64,000 nucleotides of DNA, taken from CAVRUD01 sp963724285 (GTDB taxonomy: Bacteria > Chloroflexota > Chloroflexia > Thermomicrobiales > UBA6265). The notes under the pieces were generated by a model, which searched no databases, was not told the origin of the DNA, and saw only the letters and a list, made by a program, of their open reading frames with translations. The stretch lies in assembly GCA_963724285.1 (NCBI GenBank), contig CAVRUD010000019.1, positions 236,076-300,075 of the forward strand, written 5' to 3'. This document shows positions 10,120 through 18,689 of the stretch, one piece after another; position 1 is the stretch's first letter, and each line of letters begins with the position of its first letter. The position numbers and the translations under genes were made by a program.

Positions 10120-11037
10120 ATGGACACCCCCTTCTCCAAACCAGGGCGATTCTGGCGCGGCAACCTCCACACCCACTCGACCCGCTCCGACGGCCGGCGC
10201 TCGCCGGAGGAGGTCTGCCGCTTCTACGAAGCGGCGGGCTACGACTTCCTCGCCCTCACCGACCACTTCGTCGAACACCACGACTGGCCGATCACGGATA
10301 CCCGCCCGTTCCGCTCCCCTACGTTCACCACCCTCATCGGTGCCGAGATCCATCCCCCGAGGGACGTGATGGAGCTCGGCAACGGTTGGCACTTTGTCGC
10401 CGCCGGGCTGCCGTTCGACTTCGCCCCACCCGCCCTCGACGAGACGGGCCCTGAGCTCGCGTGGCGGGCACTGGAGACGGGCGCCTTCGTCATCGCCGCC
10501 CATCCCCAATGGTTCGGGATGACTGAAGGGGACATGCTGGCTCTTGGTCCCATCCATGCCCTCGAGCTCTACAACGCCAGCGCCGCCGACGACAACGACT
10601 GTGCCGAGAGCGTCTACATGCTCGACCTCATGCTGGCGCGCGGGCGCCGCATCTTCGGCTGCGCGACGGACGACGCCCACTTCATCCTCGACACCCGCGA
10701 ACGCCTCTGTGGCTGGGTGATGGTCCGGGCCGAGATTCTCGAGCCGGACGCCCTGCTGGCGGCGCTCAAGCGCGGCGACTTCTACTCCAGCACCGGCCCG
10801 ACGATCGTCGATCTCGTCGTAGAACCCGGGGAGCGGCTCTGCGTCCGCTGCTCGCCAGCCAACCGCATCTTCGTGATCGGCGGTCCTGCCGAGTACATGA
10901 TGCTCGGCGAGCAGGGTGTCACCGAGGCCGAGTTCGACTTGCGCCGTTGGAAGCGAAACTTCGCCCGCGTCCTTGTCCGCGACGACGCCGGCCGGAAGGC
11001 GTGGTCGAACCCGATCTGGTTTGACGGGATCGACTGA
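10120..11037 (+). CDS. PHP-domain metal-dependent phosphoesterase (CehA/McbA-like)
   Basis: A 305-residue PHP-fold hydrolase. Metal-binding histidines are visible in order: LHTHSTRSDG (residues 16-25), LTDHF, IGAEIH, FVIAAHPQ, and the C-terminal GCATDDAHF Asp/His motif. The region DALLAALKRGDFYSSTGP is characteristic of CehA/McbA-type proteins, where it ends the barrel before a small beta domain. The ATG at 10120 has GAGGAGAGC upstream; an alternative ATG at 10066 adds unconserved residues. It lies just upstream of and on the same strand as the polyamine-type ABC cluster, so it may hydrolyse a phosphoester derivative of the imported compound. Confidence 0.85.
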   Translation: MDTPFSKPGRFWRGNLHTHSTRSDGRRSPEEVCRFYEAAGYDFLALTDHFVEHHDWPITDTRPFRSPTFTTLIGAEIHPPRDVMELGNGWHFVAAGLPFDFAPPALDETGPELAWRALETGAFVIAAHPQWFGMTEGDMLALGPIHALELYNASAADDNDCAESVYMLDLMLARGRRIFGCATDDAHFILDTRERLCGWVMVRAEILEPDALLAALKRGDFYSSTGPTIVDLVVEPGERLCVRCSPANRIFVIGGPAEYMMLGEQGVTEAEFDLRRWKRNFARVLVRDDAGRKAWSNPIWFDGID

Positions 11038-11138
11038 CTGACGGCATCGGCTCGGTTCAGGCGACCGCGCCGCGCCCCGTGCCAGACCGAACGCGGCGCC
11101 AGTCAACGCGGCCTCATAAAATGTGATGAGCGGCTCGG

Positions 11139-11144
11139 TATAAT
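11139..11144 (+). promoter_or_regulatory. Candidate -10 box of the ABC/oxidoreductase operon
   Basis: A perfect TATAAT at 11139-11144 in otherwise GC-rich sequence, 66 bases before the ATG at 11211. No convincing -35 box is seen at the normal distance. It would place the start point of the transporter-oxidoreductase operon near 11151. Confidence 0.35.
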
Positions 11145-11210
11145 GCCGATGACAGGGACACTAGGTCGTGGAATTCGGACGTCGTGCGACATCCACCAAA
11201 GGAGGGCAGC

Positions 11211-12434
11211 ATGGGCGATCCTAGGTTTTCCCGGCGTGACGCGCTTCGGTTCACCGGCGGCGTCGGCGCGGCCGCGCTGGCCGGCGGCAAGGCGCGGTCG
11301 GCATTCGCGGCGCCGGCGGTGATTCGCCAGACCGGCGAGCCCGATCTGAGCGACCCGGCCAAAGTCGGGGAGGCGCTCAAGCAGGAGGGCGCCGAGGTCG
11401 TGATGCACACCTGGGGCTTCTCGGGCCTGAAGGAGACTGTCCTCCCCGACCAGTTCGCCAAGTACACTGAGGCGCTCTACGGCGTGCCGGTCAAGCTGTC
11501 GTACCAGGACCTCGCCAACGGGATCGTCGAGCTGCCGCTGGCCGGCCGCCACGTCCGCGAGCTCGGCTTCGACGTGATCGACAAGGAAGAGGAGTTCTTC
11601 TCACGCATCATGGCGCTGGAGTGGGCCGAGCCGGTGGACCAGGAGCAGTACCTGCCGCTGCTCACCAACCTCTCCTCCGTCGAGGAGCCCTGGATCTTCC
11701 GGGGAGAGACCGATGGGGGCGGCGAAGGAATCTACGGCGTCGTCTACCAGGGCTACGAGTGGCTGCAGGCCATCCTCCGTAAGGACAAGGTCGACGCCGA
11801 GTCCTACGCGGACTGGACCGACCTGGCGCGGCCAGAGATGGCAAAGAAGGGGATCACCTACTCCCTGGAGAACGATGCCCGCGGCCACTTCGTCTTCCTC
11901 GGCATGCTCAACTCGCTCGTCAAGCAGGGCATCGTCACCGGCGATCTCTGGGACATCGCCACCTGGGAAGCCGGCCTGGAATGGTGGCGCGATAACATCG
12001 AGCCGAACATCTTCAAGTACGGCGACATGGGCAACGACGCGACGATGCGTCTGAGCCTCCAGTCGGGCGAGGCCTGGTGGACCGCCACCTGGGGCACCTA
12101 CACCCGCGGCCTGCTGGGCATCGACTGGAACAAGCGCGACGACGTCCTCAGCGCGTTCTACCCCGCCTCCGGCATCGTGGCCGACCGCGAGACACTGACG
12201 GCGGTCGACGGCGCCGACCACCCGATCGCCGCCCGCGTCCTGATCAACTGGTTCATCGACACCCAGTTCCAGCACGCCGGCTGGTACAAGGAAACCCCGA
12301 CCTCCGAGGCCGTCAACCGCTGGAACGTCCCCGAGGACCAATACCTCGTCGTCTACTGCGGCGGCGTCGCCCCACAGCACCGCGAGCTGATGCCAGACTG
12401 GGCCAAGCCCTACTACCTCGACGACCCTTCCTAA
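11211..12434 (+). CDS. Polyamine-type ABC transporter solute-binding protein (Tat-exported)
   Basis: Extracellular binding protein of the spermidine/putrescine (PotD-like) type, 407 residues as written. The N-terminus has a twin-arginine signal (FSRRDALRFTGGVGAAALAGG) with an Ala-rich cleavage region. Typical blocks include LPLLTNLSSVEEPW, IYGVVYQGYEWLQAILRKDKVDAESYADW and QSGEAWWTATWGTYTRGL. A strong AAAGGAGGGC RBS precedes the ATG at 11211. The frame ends at a TAA at 12432-12434 after YYLDDPS, but the same frame continues into family-like sequence (VNWDWYVPNAEAISRAYLEI, then VKGA) and stops at TAG 12519-12521. The C-terminal 28 residues therefore seem cut off by an in-frame stop. Permeases and ATPase follow. 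Confidence 0.85.
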   Translation: MGDPRFSRRDALRFTGGVGAAALAGGKARSAFAAPAVIRQTGEPDLSDPAKVGEALKQEGAEVVMHTWGFSGLKETVLPDQFAKYTEALYGVPVKLSYQDLANGIVELPLAGRHVRELGFDVIDKEEEFFSRIMALEWAEPVDQEQYLPLLTNLSSVEEPWIFRGETDGGGEGIYGVVYQGYEWLQAILRKDKVDAESYADWTDLARPEMAKKGITYSLENDARGHFVFLGMLNSLVKQGIVTGDLWDIATWEAGLEWWRDNIEPNIFKYGDMGNDATMRLSLQSGEAWWTATWGTYTRGLLGIDWNKRDDVLSAFYPASGIVADRETLTAVDGADHPIAARVLINWFIDTQFQHAGWYKETPTSEAVNRWNVPEDQYLVVYCGGVAPQHRELMPDWAKPYYLDDPS

Positions 12435-12550
12435 CTGCTCTTGACGGTGAACTGGGACTGGTACGTCCCGAATGCCGAGGCCATCTCCCGGGCGTACCTT
12501 GAGATCGTCAAGGGTGCGTAGGGCGCTTGCGCCCGTCGATCTGGATCGGG

Positions 12551-12584
12551 GCCAGCCGGGGGAGCGCTCGCTCCCCCGGCTGGC
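12551..12584 (+). repeat. Perfect 16-bp inverted repeat between binding-protein and permease genes
   Basis: The arms 12551-12566 (GCCAGCCGGGGGAGCG) and 12569-12584 are perfectly complementary with a two-base centre, so the RNA would form a very stable GC hairpin. There is no T-run. Its place between the binding-protein gene and the first permease fits an mRNA-stability or attenuation element that leaves more binding protein than permease. It also argues for a permease start after the hairpin. Confidence 0.7.
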
Positions 12585-12588
12585 GTCC

Positions 12589-13449
12589 GTGTCCGCGCGG
12601 CTCAACGGCTGGCGGCGAGCGCACGGGTCGACCGTCCTGCTCTTGCTGCCGCTGCTGCTCTACATGGGGGCGATCTTCGTCGTCCCGATGGCGCTTCAGA
12701 TCGGCTTCGCGTTCTACTCGCGCGAGCTGTACAAGGGAGTGATCTGGCTCCCGGTCCCCGATTTCACGCTCGGGAACTTCGCCCGCGTCTTCACCGAGGC
12801 GGAGTTCCTGAACAGCCTGGGCTGGACCGTCGGCGTCGCCCTGCTGACCTCGGCGGTCTCGATCACGCTGGCGCTGCCGATCGCTTACTTCCTTGCCCGC
12901 TACAACGCCTTCGGTGGGCCCCTCATCGAGCTGTCGTTCCTGCTGCCGATCTTCGGCGAGGTCTTTACGCTGTACGCCCTGGCCTACGCGCTGACGCCGC
13001 AAGGCCCGATCAACTGGCTGCTGACGTCGCTCGGGGTCATCGACCAGCCGCTGCAATTGACGCGATCCCCCCTCATGGCCATCATCTGGATGTCGATTCC
13101 AGCCCTGTCCGTCCTGCTGATCCGCGGTGCGATCGCCGGGGTCGACGTCGTCTACGAAGAAGCGGCCCAGACCATGGGCGCGTCGGGGCTGCGGACGTTC
13201 TGCCGCGTGACCGTGCCGTTGGCCAAACGCGGCATCGTCGGCGCCCTCTTGCTCAACATCTCGGCGGCGGTCGGCGCCTACACGGTGCCGCTGATCCTGG
13301 TCGGCCCGTCGAATCATTGGCTGACGACGAAGATCCAGCGGGAGGTCACTCCCTTTTACAACTACCCGATGGCTTCGGCGCTCGGCGTGGTCCTGACCGC
13401 CATCAGCGGGCTCGTGCTCTACGTCTACCTGCGGACCCAGGAGAACTGA
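12589..13449 (+). CDS. ABC transporter permease, first subunit (PotB-like)
   Basis: Inner-membrane permease, 286 residues, with about six hydrophobic segments starting at STVLLLLPLLLYMGAIFVVPMAL. The EAA loop that contacts the ATPase is EEAAQTMGASGLRTFCRVTVPLAKRGIVG (about residues 185-213). The frame is open from 12472, and a GTG at 12514 is possible. I chose the GTG at 12589 (MSARLNGWRRAHGSTVLLL), just past the hairpin, because it gives the usual short cytoplasmic N-terminus. No strong Shine-Dalgarno is seen. It is followed after 5 bases by the second permease. Confidence 0.85.
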   Translation: MSARLNGWRRAHGSTVLLLLPLLLYMGAIFVVPMALQIGFAFYSRELYKGVIWLPVPDFTLGNFARVFTEAEFLNSLGWTVGVALLTSAVSITLALPIAYFLARYNAFGGPLIELSFLLPIFGEVFTLYALAYALTPQGPINWLLTSLGVIDQPLQLTRSPLMAIIWMSIPALSVLLIRGAIAGVDVVYEEAAQTMGASGLRTFCRVTVPLAKRGIVGALLLNISAAVGAYTVPLILVGPSNHWLTTKIQREVTPFYNYPMASALGVVLTAISGLVLYVYLRTQEN

Positions 13450-13454
13450 CGTCG

Positions 13455-14252
13455 ATGAAGCTGTCGCGCCCCACCCTGGTCGCCCTGAATGTCGCGTCGC
13501 TCTTGCTGGCGCTGCTGCTGATCTGGCCGGTGATCCAGATCGCGCTCGGCTCGTTCACGACGGACATCGACTTCCCGCCGCGTCACTTCAGCCTCGACGC
13601 GTTCCGCTCGGTCATCTGGCCCAGCTACTTCCTCTCGATCAGATTCAGCCTCCTGCTCGGGGTCTGCACCACGCTTCTGCTGATCGTTATCTGCCTGCCC
13701 GCCGCCTACGCGTTCGAGCGCCGGCGGTTCAAGGGCCGCAGCCTGCTCTCCGTCCTGATCTTCGTCCCGGTCATCTTCCCGAGTGTCACCTACGTCTCGG
13801 CGATCGGTATCTACGTCCTGATCTACTTCCCGCACCTGCGGGGCACGTTCCCGGTCATCCTGCTGGCGACGGCGATGGTCGCCGTCCCGCTCGTCGTCCG
13901 GGCTTTGCAGGCGTCGCTGGCGACGGCCGATCCGGTCTACGAGGAGGCGGCGCTGGTGATGGGCGCCTCGCCGCTCCACGCCTTCGCCCGCGTCACGCTG
14001 CCGCTGATCGGCCCCGGGCTGGTGACCGCGGCGATGATCGCCTTCACCGCCGCCGCGATGTCGTTCATTCCGGCCTACATCCTCGGCTCCGGCAAGCCGA
14101 CCGCCGCCCTCTACATCTACCGGGACATCGAGAAGTTCGGGCTCACCCCGCGCGTCGCGGTCACGATCTTCACCACCCAGATCGTGGTCATCGCCATCGT
14201 CCAGGTCCTCTACTGGGTCTTCCGCCGCCAGTTCCGCGGCCTCTTCGTCTAA
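13455..14252 (+). CDS. ABC transporter permease, second subunit (PotC-like)
   Basis: Inner-membrane permease of 265 residues with six predicted membrane segments (VALNVASLLLALLLIWPVI at the start). The EAA motif is EEAALVMGASPLHAFARVTLPLIGPGLV (about residues 161-188). The ATG at 13455 lies 5 bases after the previous stop. It should pair with the upstream permease to form the channel of a spermidine/putrescine-type importer. The gene is intact. Confidence 0.9.
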   Translation: MKLSRPTLVALNVASLLLALLLIWPVIQIALGSFTTDIDFPPRHFSLDAFRSVIWPSYFLSIRFSLLLGVCTTLLLIVICLPAAYAFERRRFKGRSLLSVLIFVPVIFPSVTYVSAIGIYVLIYFPHLRGTFPVILLATAMVAVPLVVRALQASLATADPVYEEAALVMGASPLHAFARVTLPLIGPGLVTAAMIAFTAAAMSFIPAYILGSGKPTAALYIYRDIEKFGLTPRVAVTIFTTQIVVIAIVQVLYWVFRRQFRGLFV

Positions 14253-14262
14253 GGACGCCGGG

Positions 14263-15351
14263 ATGTCGACGGTCCGGGTCTGCGAGCTCGAGAAGCGTTA
14301 CGGCGACGTCACGGCCCTCAAGCGGGTCAGTCTGACCGTCGCCGACGGTTCGCTGACCGCCATCCTCGGCCCATCCGGCTGCGGCAAGACCACGCTCCTC
14401 CGCTGCATCGCCGGGCTCCTGATCCCGGACCGCGGCCGGATCTTGATCGGTGACCGGGACGTCACGCGCCTCGAGCCGTATCGCCGCAACCTCGGGATGG
14501 TCTTCCAGCGGCCATCGATGTTCCCGCACATGACCGTTCGCCAGAACCTCACCTGGGCCCTGAAGCTGAGGGGCTGGTCCGGCAAGCGGACGATCGAGGA
14601 GCGGATCCAGGAGGTGCTGCGGCTGGCCCGCCTCGAGGGGATGGAGCATCGGCGCTACAACCAGCTCTCCGGCGGTCAGGCTCAGCGCGTCGTCATCGCC
14701 CGGGCCCTGGCGCCGCGCCCGGACCTCCTCTTGCTCGACGAGCCGCTCAGCGCCCTCGACGCCAAGCTCCGGCTCGAGCTGCTGGCCGAGATCACCGACA
14801 TCCAGCGGGCGACGGGCTGCACCACCGTCCTGGTCACCCACGACCAGTCGGAGGCGCTCTCGGCGGCCACCGATCTCGTCGTCATGAACGAAGGCGAGAT
14901 CGTCCAGCAGGGGAGCCCCCTCGAGGTCGTCCGCCGCCCGGCGACCCTCTTTGCTGCGACCTTCATCGGCACGAAGAACGTCTTGCCGGCCATCGTCGAC
15001 CACCCGGTCGACCCGATCGCGGTCCGCCTCGAAGGGGGGTCGACGCGGCTGCTGGCCGAAACGGCGGCCGCGGACCTGCGGCCCGGCCAGGCTGTCTGGG
15101 CGTGCATCGACGCGGACGACATCGACCTCGTCGACGGGCTTCAGCCCGACTCGCTGGTCAACTCCGTCCCGGTGGAGATCGTCCGGGCGACGCTGTCGGC
15201 GGGGACGGTCGCGGTCGAGGGGCGCCTCGACCAGTACCCGCTGCGCATCCACGTCGGCGGCAGCCGTCGCCTCGAGCTGCTCGAGGGACCGGGCAAGACG
15301 ATCTCTTGCTCGTTGAGCCGGGTTGTGGTCATCCCCCGCGACTCGACGTAG
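14263..15351 (+). CDS. ABC transporter ATPase (PotA-like)
   Basis: Cytoplasmic ATPase of 362 residues that powers the importer. Walker A is GPSGCGKTTLLRCIAGL (about residues 33-49), the Q-loop VFQRPSMFPHMTV, signature LSGGQAQRVVIARAL, Walker B LLLLDEPLSALDAKLR and switch His VTHDQSEAL. The C-terminal third is a TOBE-type regulatory domain (VWACIDADDIDLV...RIHVGGSRRLELL). It starts 10 bases after the permease gene, completing binding protein-permease-permease-ATPase. The gene is intact. Confidence 0.9.
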   Translation: MSTVRVCELEKRYGDVTALKRVSLTVADGSLTAILGPSGCGKTTLLRCIAGLLIPDRGRILIGDRDVTRLEPYRRNLGMVFQRPSMFPHMTVRQNLTWALKLRGWSGKRTIEERIQEVLRLARLEGMEHRRYNQLSGGQAQRVVIARALAPRPDLLLLDEPLSALDAKLRLELLAEITDIQRATGCTTVLVTHDQSEALSAATDLVVMNEGEIVQQGSPLEVVRRPATLFAATFIGTKNVLPAIVDHPVDPIAVRLEGGSTRLLAETAAADLRPGQAVWACIDADDIDLVDGLQPDSLVNSVPVEIVRATLSAGTVAVEGRLDQYPLRIHVGGSRRLELLEGPGKTISCSLSRVVVIPRDST

Positions 15352-15510
15352 CCGGGCTGTATGCGTTCGCCGGCGGCGTATTCATGGCCGGCACGACCAT
15401 CACGTGGCGTCAGGCAGTCGGCCCCGTTGCCGATGCTGTTGAGACCACCTCCTTGGCCGGAGCCCGTCGGGGCGCTCATTCGCGAGACCTCTCGTGAAGG
15501 AAAGCATGGC

Positions 15511-16968
15511 ATGATCACAGCGCCGCCTCGCTCGTTCGATCTGGTCGTGATCGGAGCCGGTGTCGTGGGTTGCGCGATCGCGCGCGAGTTGACGACGTTC
15601 GATGCCAGCCTGGCTGTGATCGAGCGCCATCCGGACGTCTGCGAAGGCACCAGCAAAGCGAACAGCGCGATCGTCCACACCGGGTTCGATGCCCCGCCCG
15701 GCAGTCTCGAGGCTCGATTGCTCCGGGAGGCGCGGGATATCTGGCCGCACGTAGTCGCCGACCTCCACGTACCCTACCTGCAGACCGGGGCCATCATGGT
15801 GGCGACCGACGAGCACGAGCAGGCGAGCCTGCGCGACGACATCATGCCGAAGGCCGGCCGTAACGGCGTCGCGGTTCAAAGCCTCGCCCACGAGGAGATC
15901 GCCGAACTTGTCCCCACCGTCACCGACCGAGCGCGCGCTGCCCTCCTGATCGAGGGTGAGGGCGTGGTCGATCCGTTCTGGGCGGCGCGGTCCTACTGCG
16001 AGAGCGCCGTGGTGAACGGCGCCGAGGTCTTTCTCGGGCAATCGGTCACCAGCATCGTCCTCGGCGAGCGCCAGGTCACCCTCCGAACGAGCGCGGATGT
16101 GACCATCACGGCGAAGGCGGTCGTGAACGCAGCGGGACTCTGGGCCGACGACGTCAGCCGCCTGGCGGGTGACGATTCGTTCCGGATCACGCCGCGCAAG
16201 GGCGAGTTCCTCATCACCGAGGACGATCTCGGCGTCGGGCAGATCATCCTCCCTGTTCCGACCAAGACGTCGAAGGGCATCCTGCTCACCCCCATCGTCT
16301 TCGGTGGCACGTTGCTTGGACCCACCGCTGAGGAGGTGGTCGACAAGCGGGACGTGAGCACGACCGCCCGGGGCCTTCAAGAAGTGCGCGCGGGGGCGGC
16401 CAAGCTGGTGCCGATGGCGACCGCGGCCTCGAGCGTCCGCCAGTTTGCCGGACTCCGCGCCGTCAGCAGCACGGGGGAGTACATCATCGGCCCGTCGCGG
16501 CTGAGCCCACGCCTGATCCATGTCGCGGGGATTCGATCCACCGGACTCTCGGCGTCGCCCGCCATCGCTCGTCACGTTGCGAGTCTAGTAAGTTTGACGC
16601 TCGGGCTTAGCCGTCGGAACACGCATCGGCCCGAGCTGCCGGAGATTCCTCGGCGACTTAGCTGCCGACGCGGGAGAGGTCGTCTGCCTCTGCCGCACCG
16701 TCACCCGTGCCGAGATCGCGGCGGCAATGCTGTCCGCCCTACCGCCGCGATCGCTCGACGGGGTCAAGCGCCGAACGGGGGCGATGCTCGGCGACTGCCA
16801 GGGCAACCTCTGCGCCCCCCGCATCGCCCGGCTCTTCGCCGAGTGCTTGGGCCGCGACCCCGTGTCGCTCGACAAGAACATCGCGGGCTCGCGCGTCTTC
16901 CTCGGCCGCGGCGATACTCGGGAAGCCGCCATCAGCGAAGACGATCGAGCGTCGACCGCGGAGGGTGA
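15511..16968 (+). CDS. FAD-dependent oxidoreductase, DAO/GlpA-like, frameshifted near its C-terminus
   Basis: Flavoprotein oxidoreductase of the DAO fold, like GlpA and the HcnC/opine-oxidase B subunits. The dinucleotide motif VVIGAGVVGCAIARE (residues 13-27) is followed by SKANSAIVHTGFDAPPGSLEARL, the ring around LIEGEGVVDPFWAARSY, and AVVNAAGLWADDVSRLAG. The frame is good to about 16655 (RPELPEIPRRL). It then becomes Arg-rich, while the next frame continues with a [2Fe-2S] domain (GDLAADAGEVVCLCRTV). A single +1 frameshift there would be explained by sequence error or mutation. The ATG at 15511 follows GTGAAGGAAAGC. It sits after the ABC genes, so it probably oxidises the imported substrate. 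Confidence 0.8.
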   Translation: MITAPPRSFDLVVIGAGVVGCAIARELTTFDASLAVIERHPDVCEGTSKANSAIVHTGFDAPPGSLEARLLREARDIWPHVVADLHVPYLQTGAIMVATDEHEQASLRDDIMPKAGRNGVAVQSLAHEEIAELVPTVTDRARAALLIEGEGVVDPFWAARSYCESAVVNGAEVFLGQSVTSIVLGERQVTLRTSADVTITAKAVVNAAGLWADDVSRLAGDDSFRITPRKGEFLITEDDLGVGQIILPVPTKTSKGILLTPIVFGGTLLGPTAEEVVDKRDVSTTARGLQEVRAGAAKLVPMATAASSVRQFAGLRAVSSTGEYIIGPSRLSPRLIHVAGIRSTGLSASPAIARHVASLVSLTLGLSRRNTHRPELPEIPRRLSCRRGRGRLPLPHRHPCRDRGGNAVRPTAAIARRGQAPNGGDARRLPGQPLRPPHRPALRRVLGPRPRVARQEHRGLARLPRPRRYSGSRHQRRRSSVDRGG

Positions 16969-17902
16969 CGGTGGCCGCAGTGAATCGCCGTCGCCGTCCG
17001 TCCGTCAGCCGTACGACCTGGCGGTGGTCGGAGCCGGCACGGCGGCGCTGAGCTTCCTTCGCGAGTTGGCAAGGATCGGGGTGAACGATTCGATCCTGGT
17101 GGTGGAGTTCCAGGATGCACCGGGCGGCTTCCTCCGGCACGCGCTCCCGGCCGTCGAGTTTCCGGCGGCATCGGAGTTGGTGCGAACGGCCACCCTTCCA
17201 GGCCGAGCCGAGCTCAGGTGTGAAGCGACGGCAGTCGGCCTGATCCCGGCCGCCGGCGAGGACGAACCGCACATCCTGCTCGTCCGTGACGCGGGCGGAA
17301 CGCGGCAGGTTCCGGTGAAGCGCGCGGTCATTGCGTCCGGAGGCCTGGAGATTCCCCGCGAGCACGCCGATCTCCCCGGGTCCCGCCCGGCCGGCGTCGT
17401 CACGCCCTCCTTCGTGCACCACGCCTTGGCGTTTGGGTGGCTACCGGGGCGGCGTGCCGTCGTCTACGGCGCCTCCCTCGCCGCTGCCCTGGTCGCCCGG
17501 CGCCTTGCAGCCGCCGGCGTGGAGGCGATGCTGGTGCCGCCAGCCGGGGAGCGGCCGCCCGCCTGCGACCCTGCGGTTCGGGTCCTTCCCCCAGCCGAGC
17601 TTGTCGCGATCCGCGGCGCCCCACGGCTCGAATGGATCGAGCTGCGCCGAAACGGCGCGGTGGTCGCGCTGCCGGCCGACACGCTGGTCTACGCGGTCGG
17701 GATGAGGCCCAACACGCACTGGCTCAAGGGCAGCGGGATCGTCCTGAACGACCGCGGGGCGGTGGCGATCGACGAGCGATTCCAGGTTAGCGCGCCGGGC
17801 GTACTTGCGATCGGGACGGTGACCGGCGCATCGTCCGACCACGCCGCCTCGATCGAGATGGGGATTGCCGCGGCACGGACTCTCGGAGGTGGGCGCTCGT
17901 GA
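16655..17902 (+). CDS. BFD-like [2Fe-2S] domain joined in frame to an FAD/NAD(P) oxidoreductase
   Basis: This reading frame holds two modules. The first is a BFD-type [2Fe-2S] domain with four cysteines (EVVCLCRTVTRAEI...LGDCQGNLCAPRIARL), which normally ends GlpA-type proteins. After about 40 residues of linker comes a pyridine-nucleotide oxidoreductase (YDLAVVGAGTAALSFLRELA; second dinucleotide motif AVVYGASLAAALVARRLAAAG; end PGVLAIGTVTGASSDHAASIEMGIAAARTL), like GlpB/HcnB/OoxA. No in-frame stop separates them. A GTG near 16970 after GGAGGGTGAC, in a third frame, could be the real start of the second protein if another base is missing. The stop overlaps the next gene start (GTGA). Confidence 0.7.
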   Translation, partial: DLAADAGEVVCLCRTVTRAEIAAAMLSALPPRSLDGVKRRTGAMLGDCQGNLCAPRIARLFAECLGRDPVSLDKNIAGSRVFLGRGDTREAAISEDDRASTAEGDGGRSESPSPSVRQPYDLAVVGAGTAALSFLRELARIGVNDSILVVEFQDAPGGFLRHALPAVEFPAASELVRTATLPGRAELRCEATAVGLIPAAGEDEPHILLVRDAGGTRQVPVKRAVIASGGLEIPREHADLPGSRPAGVVTPSFVHHALAFGWLPGRRAVVYGASLAAALVARRLAAAGVEAMLVPPAGERPPACDPAVRVLPPAELVAIRGAPRLEWIELRRNGAVVALPADTLVYAVGMRPNTHWLKGSGIVLNDRGAVAIDERFQVSAPGVLAIGTVTGASSDHAASIEMGIAAARTLGGGRS

Positions 17903-18357
17903 AGGTCGAGGGAGAGATGCGTGTGCGGGCGCCGATCGACGAGGTCTGGGACATCCTGATGGACCCCGATCGGCTCGGGCGCATCCTGCCGGGCTGCGAG
18001 CAGTTGCGCCAGATCGATGCGGCGCACTTCGAGGTGTTGCTCGCCGTCAAAGTGCAGTTCATGACCATGCGAGCGCGGGCGATGTGCGAACTGCTCGAAA
18101 CGGTCAAACCCAGCCGCTTGGTGGCGTCGATGCTCGGTGAGACAACCTCCCTGGCCGGTGGGTTCCGCACGACCTTGGCGATCGATCTGCAGGAGGAAGT
18201 CCCGGTGACTCGGGTCAGGTACGAGCTGGACGCGACGCTTTTGGGCCGCTTGGCAACCCTCGGGCAACCGATCGTGCGCGCCACGACCAGGCGATTGGCG
18301 GATGAGTTTGCCGACAACTTGGCCGAAGTTGTGCAGGCCACCAACACGCAAGCATGA
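17899..18357 (+). CDS. SRPBCC family protein, CoxG-like
   Basis: A 152-residue START/SRPBCC-fold protein of the CoxG type (MKVEGEMRVRAPIDEVWDIL; PDRLGRILPGCEQLRQID; the ending LADEFADNLAEVVQA). The GTG at 17899 overlaps the TGA of the oxidoreductase gene (GTGA), so translation is probably coupled. In CO-dehydrogenase and related molybdenum/flavin systems CoxG helps to dock or mature the redox enzyme at the membrane. Here, with no molybdenum hydroxylase nearby, it may serve the flavin oxidoreductase complex. It is the last gene of the plus-strand cluster. Confidence 0.85.
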   Translation: MKVEGEMRVRAPIDEVWDILMDPDRLGRILPGCEQLRQIDAAHFEVLLAVKVQFMTMRARAMCELLETVKPSRLVASMLGETTSLAGGFRTTLAIDLQEEVPVTRVRYELDATLLGRLATLGQPIVRATTRRLADEFADNLAEVVQATNTQA

Positions 18358-18458
18358 GTCCTATACGATGCGGACGCAAAGGAGATCAACGACTCGCGTT
18401 CACCGAGGACCCTATCGTGAGAATGGGCTAGGTTCGCCCAGACCCGCCCCGCCCCGGT

Positions 18459-18689
18459 TCATCGCCGGAGCACCGACCGCACCGTCTCGTGGCTGACGCC
18501 GAACTCGGTCGCGAGGTCACGCAGTGACCGCGACTGCGCGAGCAACCGGATCGCTTCGCGATCGTCGGACGCCAGGCGGCGCAGGTGATCGATCTGCTCG
18601 TCCGCCCGCCCAGACACGCCAACCAGGCGGCATTCCGGCGCCGCGGCGGCCACCACCCAGGCGTGGTCGTGACGCACCCGCGCGAGCGA
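18459..18689 (-). CDS. Small helix-turn-helix protein, dispersed repeat copy A
   Basis: The region 18459-18689 encodes about 76 residues: SLARVRHDHAWVVAAAAPEC, an RADEQIDHLRRLA linker, then a helix-turn-helix (SLRDLATEFGVSHETVRSVLRR) ending at the stop. The frame is open to 18944, but the upstream part is unconserved. Over this span it is closely similar at base level to copy E at 56238-56549. The domain resembles the C-terminal DNA-binding helix-turn-helix of site-specific recombinases and transposases, with no catalytic domain. It may be a relic or a small DNA-binding protein. Start uncertain. Confidence 0.55.
   Translation of the reverse strand, partial: SLARVRHDHAWVVAAAAPECRLVGVSGRADEQIDHLRRLASDDREAIRLLAQSRSLRDLATEFGVSHETVRSVLRR

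Noticed and set aside
11601..12605. Minus-strand frame opposite the binding-protein gene
   Set aside because: A shadow of the Tat-exported binding protein; no domain is recognisable.
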